Shown here: piece by piece, positions 54,172 to 63,327 of the stretch
How the letters are laid out: each line of letters begins with the position of its first letter
Numbering within the stretch: position 1 is the stretch's first letter
Origin: CAIZGX01 sp964385405
GTDB lineage: Bacteria; Bacteroidota; Bacteroidia; Flavobacteriales_D; Sanyastnellaceae
Length of the DNA stretch: 64,000 nt
Assembly (NCBI GenBank): GCA_964385405.1
Contig: CAYLOT010000011.1
Coordinates: 18,442-82,441, forward strand
Direction of reading: 5' to 3'
Position numbers and translations under genes: made by a program
The notes under the pieces: model-generated
Database searches by the model: none
What the model was told of the DNA's origin: nothing
Seen by the model: the letters and a program-made list of their open reading frames with translations, nothing else

Positions 54172-55825
54172 GCGATTCCTACTTTTTGTCCTGCTCTCTT
54201 CTCATTCTTTATCCTCTTTCGCACAGCCCAACACGCCTACAAACTATTTCGAAGTTGTAAAAAACTTAGAAATATTCACCGACGTTTTCCGTCAAATAGA
54301 TCAGTTGTATGTCGAAGAGGCAGCGCCTGGAAACCTTGTGAATACCGCCCTTAACGGAATGCTTGCTTCACTTGATCCATACACAGTATACTATCCAGAA
54401 TCACGCATTGAAGATGCCATGTACCTTCAAACAGGCATGTACGGCGGTGTAGGTGCTCGTGTAGATTTGGTAAGCGGAAGAAACACTGTGCTAGAAGTTT
54501 TTGAATCGTTTCCTGCTTATAAATCAGGACTTCGAGCAGGAGATATTATCACTCACATAAACGGAAAATCAATAGATGGAATTGATTTAGACAACCTGGA
54601 AGATGGACTTACCGGAACCCCCGGAAGCGTTGTTAATTTAACTGTTCTTCAACTAGGAAAACCAAACCCTACAGAACTTGCCGTAACCCGTGAAAGCATT
54701 AAGACTCCAGACGTTCCTCACTTCCAAATTTTAGAAAACAATGTTGGGTACATTAAACTCGACGAATTCACACAAACGGCCTCGGAAGATGTAAAAAAGA
54801 GCTTTACTGACTTGAAGGCAAAAGGAATGAACAAACTCATTTTAGACCTTCGTGGAAACGGCGGTGGGCTATTAAATGAAGCCGTAAAGATTGTAAACTT
54901 TTTTGTACCTAAAGGAACGGAAATCACCCGAACCATGGGAAAGACAGAGTCTTGGAAGCAAATTTATGTTGCACAATATGACCCTATGGATTTAACTATT
55001 CCTTTGGTTGTTTTAGTTGATGAAATGTCGGCTTCAGCTTCTGAAATTGTTAGTGGAAGTCTTCAAGATTTAGACCGCGCTGTTATTGTTGGCGTTCCTT
55101 CGTTCGGAAAAGGTTTGGTTCAACAAACCTTAGATCTTTCGTACAACGCAAAGATGAAAGTGACTGTCGCGAAGTACTACACCCCTAGCGGAAGATGCAT
55201 TCAAAAACTCGACTACGGTAACAAAAAAGACGGGCACGCAACTCAAATAGACACAACAAAAATTAGAACGTTTTATACAACCCACGGAAGACCTGTGAAA
55301 GATGGAAGTGGTATTTATCCCGATGTTCTCATGTTTCCGGGTGCTTCAAATGAAATACTTGCGCAGCTTCAAAAAAACTTTGCCTATTTCCGATTTGGTG
55401 TTGAATTCAAAAGAACGCACGCATCCATTGATTCTGCCGGAAGTTTCAAGATTTCACAAAACGACTACAACGAGTTTGTTCAATTCGCAAAGAAAAACGC
55501 AAAAGACTTCGTCCCTTCTTGGTTCGAACATGTTGAGAAGCTAGAGAAAGAATTGGTTGGTCAAACCGCTGGTAACGCAGCATTAAAAGACCAACTGACT
55601 GATTTGCGAAACGGTATTTCCATCGCATTAGAAAACACCTTGTCTCAACTTCAAAACGAAATAACACCGAAGCTTGAAGCGAAAATTGTTGAGATGTATT
55701 ACTTCCGATCTGCTGCAATTAAACAGTCGCTCACCAACGATCCGCTCATTCAAACTTCACAAGAAGTATTTCAAAAGAGCTATTCAACCATTCTTGCTGG
55801 ACCTGCAGGAACTGAAAAAAAATAA
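54158..55825 (+). CDS. S41 family C-terminal processing protease (second)
   Basis: A 555-residue protease from the ATG at 54158 (MKILKRFLLFVLLSSHSLSSFAQ, a signal peptide); the open frame starts further up inside rnpA, which it overlaps by 14 bases. A PDZ domain with MYGGVGARVDLVSGRNTVLEV and GDIITHINGKSIDG precedes the protease core (S293 and K318 in SASASE and FGKG). A long helical C-terminus follows. It resembles the first S41 gene, so one may have arisen from the other. Confidence 0.93.
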   Translation: MKILKRFLLFVLLSSHSLSSFAQPNTPTNYFEVVKNLEIFTDVFRQIDQLYVEEAAPGNLVNTALNGMLASLDPYTVYYPESRIEDAMYLQTGMYGGVGARVDLVSGRNTVLEVFESFPAYKSGLRAGDIITHINGKSIDGIDLDNLEDGLTGTPGSVVNLTVLQLGKPNPTELAVTRESIKTPDVPHFQILENNVGYIKLDEFTQTASEDVKKSFTDLKAKGMNKLILDLRGNGGGLLNEAVKIVNFFVPKGTEITRTMGKTESWKQIYVAQYDPMDLTIPLVVLVDEMSASASEIVSGSLQDLDRAVIVGVPSFGKGLVQQTLDLSYNAKMKVTVAKYYTPSGRCIQKLDYGNKKDGHATQIDTTKIRTFYTTHGRPVKDGSGIYPDVLMFPGASNEILAQLQKNFAYFRFGVEFKRTHASIDSAGSFKISQNDYNEFVQFAKKNAKDFVPSWFEHVEKLEKELVGQTAGNAALKDQLTDLRNGISIALENTLSQLQNEITPKLEAKIVEMYYFRSAAIKQSLTNDPLIQTSQEVFQKSYSTILAGPAGTEKK

Positions 55826-55828
55826 TCC

Positions 55829-57334
55829 GTGCTGAAACTCTTCAGTCATCCTAAAACACAAGTTGCGGCCATTGCCCTTTGGGTATTTATGCTTCCACTT
55901 TGGAACCTGGGAATGTCTGTTGCCATGTTCTTTTTGCTTTTCGTAGCTATTTGCACATCCTTTGAAAAACGGAAATTCGTATTACTTCCTGTCCTAAAAA
56001 ACCCTATCTACATTAGTTTACTTGTGGTATGGACACTCCTAGCGTCTGGACTGTTCCGTGGCGGAGAAAATTCATTGGTGTTGAAAGAAATTAAAACACT
56101 TCTTCCATTGATTCTTGCACCCCTCTTTCTGCAAAATCTATCTCCTCTTTCGAAAAACGATGAATCAATAATCTGGAAAGTATTTTTCACTTCGGTTGGA
56201 TTGTCTGCATTCATTTGCGTTGTTTATGCGGTGGTCAAATACCCGCTTCCTGAGCCTCGTAGCGCTTCTTTATTCATATCACACATCCGATTCAGTTTAA
56301 TGGCTGTATTGGCGCTTATTGGCGCTTGGAGAATACCGGGAATTATTCCCTACTACATGAAACTTGCACTAACCGCAGTGGTATTTGCATTTTTCTTTTT
56401 TGTGGGAACTCTCACCGGATGGGGATTCTTGTTTGTTTTAATCATTCTTCTCTTTGCGTCAAAGTCGAAGCGTAATAAATTCATTGTTGTTGGAAGTTTA
56501 TTTTCTCTGGCTTCCGTTCTACTCTTTTTTCTTTCAAAGAACATAGATTCAACCAAATTCCAACCCGAAGAAATTCAATCTGCTCGCGGAGAAAAGTATA
56601 TTCATCTATCATCCAATTTTCAAACTGAAAATGGAAATCGCATATTCGTGAACATTGCTCCAAAAGAGCTAGATAGTGCGTGGGTGGCGCGCACCAACAA
56701 ACCTTTACTTCAAAAAGACGAAAGAGGACAATTGATTCAAACCACGCTTATTCGATATTTAGCAAGCAAAGGGTTAACGAAAGACGCAGCCGGAATTAAG
56801 GAATTATCAGACGCAGATATAACCAATATTTTGGCTGGAAACACCAATTGCAACGAACCCCAATGGAACGCTTTGGAAAAGCGATGGCACCAAATTGTTT
56901 TTGAATATCAAACTTTTCAAAGTGGTGAAAACTCAAGTGGACACTCCATCTTCCAACGTTTGGAATATTACAAAGGTGCTACATTCATTCTTGAAAGAAA
57001 TTTCCTACTCGGAGTAGGTCAAGGAAATGTGAAATCCGCGTACAGCGAAGCATACAAACAAACTTCTCCCAATCTCGATGAAAAGGTGCAGCACGCTGTA
57101 CACAATCAGTTCTTGTCGTATTGGATTGCTGCAGGTGTCACTGGAATTCTATGCTTCCTTTTGTATTTCTATTTCATGTGGAAACAAGCTAGAGAACATG
57201 AAGTTGCTTTAGCATTTGTAATACTCGCACTGCTTTCTTGCCTTACGGAAGATACACTTACAACACAGCCCGGCGTTGCGTTTTTCGCGTTTTTCAGTAC
57301 GTTCTTTTTCTTCCTTCCAAAAAAAGAAAATTAG
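55829..57334 (+). CDS. O-antigen ligase/polymerase-like membrane protein
   Basis: A 501-residue polytopic protein starting at GTG three bases after the S41 gene. About eight to ten membrane helices fall in two blocks (about 10-245 and 420-495), separated by a long soluble loop (about 245-410) containing SIFQRLEYYKGATFILERNFLLGVGQGN. The last block has HNQFLSYWIAAGVTG. This layout is that of WaaL/Wzy O-antigen ligases and polymerases. Substrate unknown. It overlaps the convergent M28 gene by four bases. Confidence 0.78.
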   Translation: MLKLFSHPKTQVAAIALWVFMLPLWNLGMSVAMFFLLFVAICTSFEKRKFVLLPVLKNPIYISLLVVWTLLASGLFRGGENSLVLKEIKTLLPLILAPLFLQNLSPLSKNDESIIWKVFFTSVGLSAFICVVYAVVKYPLPEPRSASLFISHIRFSLMAVLALIGAWRIPGIIPYYMKLALTAVVFAFFFFVGTLTGWGFLFVLIILLFASKSKRNKFIVVGSLFSLASVLLFFLSKNIDSTKFQPEEIQSARGEKYIHLSSNFQTENGNRIFVNIAPKELDSAWVARTNKPLLQKDERGQLIQTTLIRYLASKGLTKDAAGIKELSDADITNILAGNTNCNEPQWNALEKRWHQIVFEYQTFQSGENSSGHSIFQRLEYYKGATFILERNFLLGVGQGNVKSAYSEAYKQTSPNLDEKVQHAVHNQFLSYWIAAGVTGILCFLLYFYFMWKQAREHEVALAFVILALLSCLTEDTLTTQPGVAFFAFFSTFFFFLPKKEN

Positions 57335-58926
57335 TTCTTAAGCTTTAATTTTTCCGGTTGATTAGCTATTTCCCACGCGGTAGAAAACACCAATTGCGCT
57401 ATGCTGCACATCTTGTCGTAAAGAATCTTTTCTGGATCGTCGCCAGGTTTGTGATAATCTTCATGAACACCACTGAAATAGAAGATAACTGGAATATTGT
57501 TCTTAGCGAAATTGTAGTGGTCTGAACGGTAATAAAATTGGTTCGGATCATCTTCCGCATTGAACGTATAATCAAGAATCAGATTAGAGGTTTGTTTATT
57601 CACCGCTTCTGAAAGATTGTGTAAATCCATACTCAACCGATCACTTCCAATTAGATAAACATATTTCTCATTGTCTTTGTGCGCCTCATCTACACGACCA
57701 ATCATATCAATATTCAAATCACAAACGGTATTATTGAGCGGATAAACAGGATGTCTCGTGTAGTATTCACTTCCGAATAATCCCTTCTCCTCGCCGCTTA
57801 CGTGAAGAATTAGAATACTTCGCTTCGGTCCGTTTCCGTCTTTCTTCGCTTGAATAAACGCTTCTCCAATTTCCATGGCTGAAACTGTTCCAGAACCATC
57901 GTCGTCTGCCCCGTTGTTAATCTCGCCGTTTATAATACCAATATGATCGTAATGTGCAGATATGACAACGATTTCATTCTTCAATGTTGCATCACTTCCT
58001 TCAATGAAAGCCAACACATTTTCACTGGAAACCATTTCATCCGTTACACTTACATTCAACGTCGCTTCTGTGTGCACGACATTTAATTTTACGCGGTGTT
58101 TCGAATGAGGTATTTTTTGTCCCTTCTTGCTAAACTTACCCATGTTGTTTGCGAGGTCTATACGAAACCACTCGTTGGCAGATTTTTCATTCGTGAAAAT
58201 CAATGGAATTCCTGTAGCCACAGTTGCATCTACATCTTCAATCAACTCCATCATTTCCGATTCTAACCAGAATTTTATGCGTGGTAAAAACGTCGCATAA
58301 TCACGACGAATCACAACTATGGCTTTTGCACCGTTTTTTTGAGCTAAAGCAACCTTCCAACCTGGATCATAAGACCAATCGCTTAGCTGCTCAGTATCTC
58401 CTGAAATCAATGATTTTCCTTTCTTCGTCTTTGGCTCGCCATCCATTACAACCACCAAAGCATCTTTTACATCTAAACCTTCATAATCATCGTAACGTCC
58501 TTCTGTAATCCCATATCCAGCAAAAACAATTTTTGTAAACGTTTTTGTTCCCTCTAAACCTTCAGCATCTAAAGAAAAAATATCTTTTGAGCTTTCATAG
58601 TTCTTTCCATTTACCGTAAGAATGGTTGAAGTTAATTTACGCTTACGTAATGGGAAACTCTGTTGCTGAACACCAGTCATAGAGCCTTTTTCCAATCCCA
58701 ATGACTCATAATAATTTTCGATATACGCCGCTGCCTTTTTCTGACCTGGTTTACTGGTTTCTCTTCCTTCGAATTCATCATCAGCAAGAATAAATAACTG
58801 TTCTTTCAGTTCTTTAACTGTAATGGTATTCATGTAAAAATCACGCTTATCAGTAGCGTCTAAAGAATGTTGTGCATTAACTACAAAGCTTGCACAAACA
58901 CAAAATATTCCTATCAGTTTTTTCAT
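57331..58926 (-). CDS. M28 family metallopeptidase
   Basis: A 531-residue secreted aminopeptidase-type enzyme. The start at 58926 (MKKLIGIFCVCASFVVNAQ, a signal peptide) lies one base past the rpiB stop; a slightly longer frame overlaps rpiB. A PA-like domain (about 100-270) precedes the two-zinc catalytic domain: SAHYDHIG, NGADDDGSGT, SGEEKGLFGSEYY, NIDMIGR and RSDHYNF carry the ligands and catalytic Glu. It is in tandem with rpiB on the minus strand. Confidence 0.92.
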   Translation of the reverse strand: MKKLIGIFCVCASFVVNAQHSLDATDKRDFYMNTITVKELKEQLFILADDEFEGRETSKPGQKKAAAYIENYYESLGLEKGSMTGVQQQSFPLRKRKLTSTILTVNGKNYESSKDIFSLDAEGLEGTKTFTKIVFAGYGITEGRYDDYEGLDVKDALVVVMDGEPKTKKGKSLISGDTEQLSDWSYDPGWKVALAQKNGAKAIVVIRRDYATFLPRIKFWLESEMMELIEDVDATVATGIPLIFTNEKSANEWFRIDLANNMGKFSKKGQKIPHSKHRVKLNVVHTEATLNVSVTDEMVSSENVLAFIEGSDATLKNEIVVISAHYDHIGIINGEINNGADDDGSGTVSAMEIGEAFIQAKKDGNGPKRSILILHVSGEEKGLFGSEYYTRHPVYPLNNTVCDLNIDMIGRVDEAHKDNEKYVYLIGSDRLSMDLHNLSEAVNKQTSNLILDYTFNAEDDPNQFYYRSDHYNFAKNNIPVIFYFSGVHEDYHKPGDDPEKILYDKMCSIAQLVFSTAWEIANQPEKLKLKN

Positions 58927-58927
58927 T

Positions 58928-59356
58928 TTACAAATCAATTTTTTCTACACGTTTTGCATGTCTTCCACCCTCGAAAGGGGTATTAAAAAATGTTTTTACC
59001 ATAGCCTTCGCAACATCCAATGAAACAAATCGCGCAGGTATAGAAAGTATGTTAGCGTCGTTATGTTGTCTTGCTAATGTTGCAATTTCTTCCGTCCAGC
59101 ATAAAGCAGCTCTTACTCCCGCATGCTTATTTGCAGCAATGCTTACCCCATTCGCAGAACCACAAAGTAATATTCCACGTGAATCACCATTTACATTTTC
59201 TGCTACGGCATGAGCATAATCTGCATAGTCACAACTATCTGCAGATTCACATCCCTTATCTTCAATTTGAATTGAAGGAAATTCAGTGTTCATCCATGCT
59301 TTCAAGTTTTCCTTCATTTCAAAACCAGCATGATCCGATCCAATATAAAGCTTCAT
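58928..59356 (-). CDS. rpiB: Ribose-5-phosphate isomerase B
   Basis: A 142-residue pentose-phosphate isomerase interconverting ribose- and ribulose-5-phosphate. Family marks: IGSDHAGFEMKE at the start, CDYADYAHAVA, LLCGSANGVSIAANKHAGVRAALCW with the active Cys region, and HNDANILSIPARF. The stop lies one base before the M28 start. Its promoter is in the gap to the right. Confidence 0.94.
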   Translation of the reverse strand: MKLYIGSDHAGFEMKENLKAWMNTEFPSIQIEDKGCESADSCDYADYAHAVAENVNGDSRGILLCGSANGVSIAANKHAGVRAALCWTEEIATLARQHNDANILSIPARFVSLDVAKAMVKTFFNTPFEGGRHAKRVEKIDL

Positions 59357-59886
59357 ATTTTTGAGATTTGTACAAACTTATTCCTTTCTTGTGTGTTTCG
59401 AATAGTGTTGTGAATGGAAAGGTTATACTTTTAACAACTTCCTCTTTTTTGTGTGTTTAACTTGTGAATAACTGATAAAAATAAAATTTGAGATTTCGTT
59501 TTAACCCGACACTTATACAAAATGAATTTCCATCAAAATTTAGTTCTCACTTTTTTGATTTTGTTATGAACGAAATTCTTCAACATATAATGAGTTATTA
59601 CCTACAACAGAATATAAACAAGGAGGAAATTCGATAACTGTGTTCATTACACTTAATCATATTCAAATACAACGAATTAACGTTATTCCAATTGTTAAAA
59701 ACATGTTACTTCAATGATAATAACGGTAATTCCAAAGAAATTAGAGAGAACTTACTGACGGAATTAACAGCCTTATTATTACTACTATTTCTTTTTATAA
59801 AGAATATAATTAGATAATAGTTGTTGGTGAAAACAAAGTTAGAAGGAAATACGTTTAGGAATGGAAATCATGACGACCTTTGAAAA
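59357..59886. other. 530-base AT-rich gap; candidate replication origin region
   Basis: No gene seen. Base composition is very AT-rich: rows beginning at 59521, 59641 and 59761 have only 14, 14 and 11 G+C in 60 bases. One exact DnaA-box match to TTATNCACA is present on the minus strand at 59463-59471 (plus strand TGTGAATAA), and TTATACAAA at 59513 has one mismatch. The rpiB promoter sits at the left edge. An AAGGAGGAAAT at about 59619 resembles a Shine-Dalgarno but no start codon follows at a useful distance. Confidence 0.35.
59373..59402 (-). promoter_or_regulatory. Promoter of rpiB
   Basis: On the minus strand TTCG (59399-59402), an 18-base spacer and TAAGTTTG (59373-59380) fit the Bacteroidota promoter. 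The -7 box is an exact TAnnTTTG match and ends 16 bases before the rpiB ATG. Confidence 0.5.
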
Positions 59887-61386
59887 ATGAAATCTATCGG
59901 AATATTATTCGCTTTTCTCTTGGCCGGACAGCTAACCGTCTGGTCCCAGAAAGAGTTCAAGGTATTCTTTTACAGCAATGGCCAAAAGAGCAGTGAGGGT
60001 TTCTTGGAACAAGGCAAGCCTAACGGTTATTGGAAGAATTACTACGATACGGGTATTCTTAAATCGGAAGGAAATAGAAAGGATTTCCAGTTAGATTCCA
60101 CGTGGAAGTTTTTTAGGGTAGATGGTTCATTGCAGCAGTCTATTGAATACAAAGAGAATATGAAATTCGGATTGGAATGCTTTTACGATTCATTAGGAAG
60201 GAAGGAAAGATCAATCTCATATAAATCAGATGTAAAAGAAGGACCTGCAGCCGAATATTTTCCTTCAGGAAAATTAAGAACGTCCTTCAATTACACGAAT
60301 AATTTGGTGGAAGGAAAGTATTTCGAGTATGCTGAGGACGGTAGAATTATTACACGACGTACTTACAAGAATGGATTAATTTATTCAGAAGAGAAAATAA
60401 ACAGATACAACAAGAACGGTCAACGCGTTGGTTTATGGGTAGATTTAAGAGAGAATGGAAGACTAAAAGAGGAAGGAAACTATCTTAACGGATTGAAAGA
60501 GGGAACGTTTAAAGTCTACAATAAGCAGGGAGAGTTTTGGAAATATGAATTCTATGAGTTGGGTATTTTGAAAGAAAATACGGAAGAAACGGAATTCGTA
60601 AAGATTGAAAAATTTTACGATTCGAAGGGAAGGGTTATTGAGCGAGGTGGAACGAAGAACGGACAGAAGCATGGTATTTTTCAGACGTTAGATTCCACGG
60701 GAAACATTATTTTCTCACGTCTTTATTTGAACGATATAAAGCAGGCCGAGGGTAAGTATGATTCGTTGAACAGAGAAATAGGTGAATGGAAGTATTTCTA
60801 TCCAAGTGGATCCGTGCGTTCTGTGGGTAGTTTTTCAAACGGAAAGAAGGTGGGTGATTGGAAGTATTTTTTTGAAAATGGCAAGCTTGAGCAGTCAGGA
60901 AAATATGAGAATAATCTGGTAGTTGGAAAATGGATGTGGTATTATCCTTCTGGAATTGTGTTAAGGGAGGAATATTATAGGAAAGGAAAATTAGATGGCC
61001 ACTACATTGAAAATGATAGTTTAGGAAATGTGGTTTTAGAGGGTGATTTTGCAGATGGATTGAAGCAAGGAAAATGGTTTCGTTTTATAAATGACCACAA
61101 GGAAGAGGGTGAATACATAGACGATGAACGTAACGGACTATGGGTATTCACACATTCGAATGGGAGTAAGATGTTTGAAGGAAAGTTTGAATTAGGCGTT
61201 GCGGTTGGTAAGCACGAGTATTTTTATTCCAATGGAAAACAAGAAATGCGTGGGACCTACGATGGAGGAGAGTTAGATGGTGATTGGATGTATTATGATG
61301 AGAATGGTAATTACATAAATACCGTGACTTATCAAGCAGGTAAACTCTTCAAAGTAGACGGTGTGAAGTTGAAGGAGAGAAAGTAA
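59887..61386 (+). CDS. Secreted MORN/YwqK-type repeat protein
   Basis: A 499-residue protein with a signal peptide (MKSIGILFAFLLAGQLTVWSQ), then about 17 tandem repeats of roughly 23 residues of the form 'GxWkyyyxnGkLxxxGxyxnGkk', for example GDWKYFFENGKLEQSGKYEN and GKWMWYYPSGIVLREEYY. These are MORN-variant repeats, as in proteins annotated as YwqK family antitoxin. No toxin is adjacent, so the antitoxin label should not be used. Function unknown; likely periplasmic or surface. The plus strand here is strongly G-rich. Confidence 0.85.
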   Translation: MKSIGILFAFLLAGQLTVWSQKEFKVFFYSNGQKSSEGFLEQGKPNGYWKNYYDTGILKSEGNRKDFQLDSTWKFFRVDGSLQQSIEYKENMKFGLECFYDSLGRKERSISYKSDVKEGPAAEYFPSGKLRTSFNYTNNLVEGKYFEYAEDGRIITRRTYKNGLIYSEEKINRYNKNGQRVGLWVDLRENGRLKEEGNYLNGLKEGTFKVYNKQGEFWKYEFYELGILKENTEETEFVKIEKFYDSKGRVIERGGTKNGQKHGIFQTLDSTGNIIFSRLYLNDIKQAEGKYDSLNREIGEWKYFYPSGSVRSVGSFSNGKKVGDWKYFFENGKLEQSGKYENNLVVGKWMWYYPSGIVLREEYYRKGKLDGHYIENDSLGNVVLEGDFADGLKQGKWFRFINDHKEEGEYIDDERNGLWVFTHSNGSKMFEGKFELGVAVGKHEYFYSNGKQEMRGTYDGGELDGDWMYYDENGNYINTVTYQAGKLFKVDGVKLKERK

Positions 61387-61388
61387 GT

Positions 61389-61404
61389 TGTTTCACATGA
61401 AATT
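61389..61404. other. Degenerate parS-like site
   Basis: TGTTTCACATGAAATT matches the parS consensus TGTTTCACGTGAAACA at 13 of 16 bases and keeps the TTTCAC/TGAAA core. It lies between the convergent stops of the MORN gene and mnmG. Weaker than the site at 63284, and could be chance. Confidence 0.35.
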
Positions 61405-63274
61405 ACCTTCCAATGTGAATGAGGAGAATAGAAATATCAGAAGGATTAACTCCGCTTATTCTACTGGCTTGTCCCACAGTTGCTGGACGAATCTTAGAAA
61501 GTTTTTGTCTAGCTTCTATGCTCATTGAAGTTAACTTCATGTAATCAAACTCGGGAGATAGTTGAATATGATCAAGTCGCGTTAACTTATCGGCCATATC
61601 CTTCTCACGTTGCAAATAACCGGCGTATTTTACACTAATTTCCACTGCAGCGACTACCTCTACCCTATCCTCGCCTAAAGTTGAAATTTGAGCCTCTAAA
61701 TCGCTATTCACGGAAATTATATCCTCCAAGGAGATTTGTGGTCTGCTTAGCAACGTAATCAACTTCATCTTTTGGTCAATGGGTGCACTTCCTTTCCCCT
61801 CTAGAAGTTCATTAATTTCTTCAGGCGACGTAGAAGTTTTTTCTATAGCTTTCATTACCGTCTTAATGTTAGAGCGTTTCCTTTCGAGAAGTTCCATTCG
61901 TTCATTTGTTGCTAAACCTATGGCGTGTGAAAGAGGGGTGAGACGTTCGTCGGCATTATCTTGTCTGAGAAGTGTTCTATATTCAGCTCGACTTGTGAAC
62001 ATGCGGTAAGGTTCGTCGGTGCTTTTGGTAATGAGATCGTCAATGAGTACTCCGATGTAAGCTTCGTTTCTTTGGAGTGTGAAAGGCGCTTTTTCTTGTA
62101 CAAATAATCCAGCATTTATTCCAGCAATAATTCCTTGTCCAGCCGCTTCTTCGTAACCGGTTGTTCCGTTAATTTGTCCTGCGAAGAATAATCCTGAAAC
62201 ATCTTTACTTTCCAACGAGGGCTTTAGTTGATCGGGTGGAAAATAGTCATATTCGATAGCATAGCCAGGTCTGAACATTTTAGCGTTTTCAAATCCAGGA
62301 ATGAGATTCAATGCCTTTTGTTGAACCTCTTCGGGTAGGCTAGTAGAGAATCCATTGAGATAAATTTCCACCGTCTTCCACCCTTCAGGTTCAACGAAAA
62401 GTTGATGGGAATCTTTGTCTGCGAAGCGTGTGATTTTATCTTCGATAGACGGGCAGTAGCGAGGTCCGGTTCCCGTAATTCTCCCGGTGAACATTGGGCT
62501 CTGTTCGAATCCTGTTGCCAGCACTTCATGCACTGCGCTATTGGTATTGGTTATCCAACAGCAACGTTGTTTGGTTATTTTCGGTTGATGAAGAAAAGAG
62601 AAACGCTGTGGGTTTACATCTCCTTCTTGTACTTCCATTTTCGAGTAATCAAGTGACCTTCCGTCTATTCTTGGTGGTGTACCGGTTTTCATTCTACCCG
62701 CTCGGAAACCCAATGAAATCAACTGCTCTGTGATTCCGTGAGAAGCTTTTTCGCCTATTCTTCCACCCCCGAATTGTTTCTCGCCAATGTGTATGACGCC
62801 GTTGAGGAAGGTTCCACTTGTAATGACCACCGCTTCACACGAAAACTCTATGCCTAATGCCGTTTTCACGCCCTTCACGCGGTTCTTTTCTATCAATATT
62901 TCATTCACTGAATCTTGCCAGAAATCAACGTTGGGTGTCTGCTCTAAAGCATTTCTCCACTCTTCTGCAAATAGCATACGATCGTTTTGTGTTCGCGGAC
63001 TCCACATAGCCGGACCCTTACTCAAATTAAGCATACGGTACTGTATTGCAGATAGGTCTGAGACAATCCCACTGTAGCCACCAAGCGCATCTATCTCTCT
63101 GATTATTTGACCTTTAGCTACACCACCCATGGCAGGATTACAAGACATTTGACCGATTTTATTCATGTCCATAGTGATGAGTAAAACGCTATTTTTTAGA
63201 TTGGCGGCGGCGGCGGCGGCCTCATTTCCGGCATGTCCGGCACCGACAACTATGACATTATAATGTTTTTTCAT
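61403..63274 (-). CDS. mnmG: tRNA uridine-5-carboxymethylaminomethyl modification enzyme MnmG
   Basis: A 623-residue FAD enzyme that with MnmE modifies wobble uridines. The FAD-binding N-terminus reads VVGAGHAGNEAAAAAANLKNS, followed by MSCNPAMGGVAKGQI, GTFLNGVIHIG, and KTGTPPRIDGRSLD, all GidA landmarks. Five GCC alanine codons in a row encode part of the first segment. Its start region carries two tandem copies of a 10-base unit running into a parS site. mnmG (gidA) is often close to oriC. Confidence 0.97.
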   Translation of the reverse strand: MKKHYNVIVVGAGHAGNEAAAAAANLKNSVLLITMDMNKIGQMSCNPAMGGVAKGQIIREIDALGGYSGIVSDLSAIQYRMLNLSKGPAMWSPRTQNDRMLFAEEWRNALEQTPNVDFWQDSVNEILIEKNRVKGVKTALGIEFSCEAVVITSGTFLNGVIHIGEKQFGGGRIGEKASHGITEQLISLGFRAGRMKTGTPPRIDGRSLDYSKMEVQEGDVNPQRFSFLHQPKITKQRCCWITNTNSAVHEVLATGFEQSPMFTGRITGTGPRYCPSIEDKITRFADKDSHQLFVEPEGWKTVEIYLNGFSTSLPEEVQQKALNLIPGFENAKMFRPGYAIEYDYFPPDQLKPSLESKDVSGLFFAGQINGTTGYEEAAGQGIIAGINAGLFVQEKAPFTLQRNEAYIGVLIDDLITKSTDEPYRMFTSRAEYRTLLRQDNADERLTPLSHAIGLATNERMELLERKRSNIKTVMKAIEKTSTSPEEINELLEGKGSAPIDQKMKLITLLSRPQISLEDIISVNSDLEAQISTLGEDRVEVVAAVEISVKYAGYLQREKDMADKLTRLDHIQLSPEFDYMKLTSMSIEARQKLSKIRPATVGQASRISGVNPSDISILLIHIGR

Positions 63275-63283
63275 GTTTTTTCA
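63264..63283. repeat. Tandem 10-base repeat at the mnmG start
   Basis: Two copies of TGTTTTTTCA (63264-63273 and 63274-63283) cover the mnmG start codon and run straight into the parS site. A second, out-of-frame ATG is created 10 bases upstream of the true start on the minus strand. Confidence 0.6.
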
Positions 63284-63299
63284 TGTTTCACGTGAAACG
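63284..63299. other. parS centromere site (ParB binding)
   Basis: TGTTTCACGTGAAACG matches the conserved bacterial parS sequence TGTTTCACGTGAAACA at 15 of 16 bases and contains the perfect palindrome GTTTCACGTGAAAC. ParB binds such sites to segregate the chromosome; they cluster near the origin. It is 10 bases upstream of the mnmG start codon, between mnmG and ybeY. Confidence 0.88.
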
Positions 63300-63327
63300 T
63301 ATTTTTTATACGTTTTTATATGGTGAA

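Noticed and set aside
59619..59712. AAGGAGGAAAT followed by a GTG and about 25 codons as a small gene
   Set aside because: The GTG is 13 bases from the AGGAGG core, codons look random, and no ATG is nearby. A chance match in AT-rich DNA is more likely.
59887..61386. Antitoxin of a toxin-antitoxin pair
   Set aside because: The repeat family carries that label by habit; a signal peptide and the absence of a toxin neighbour argue against it.
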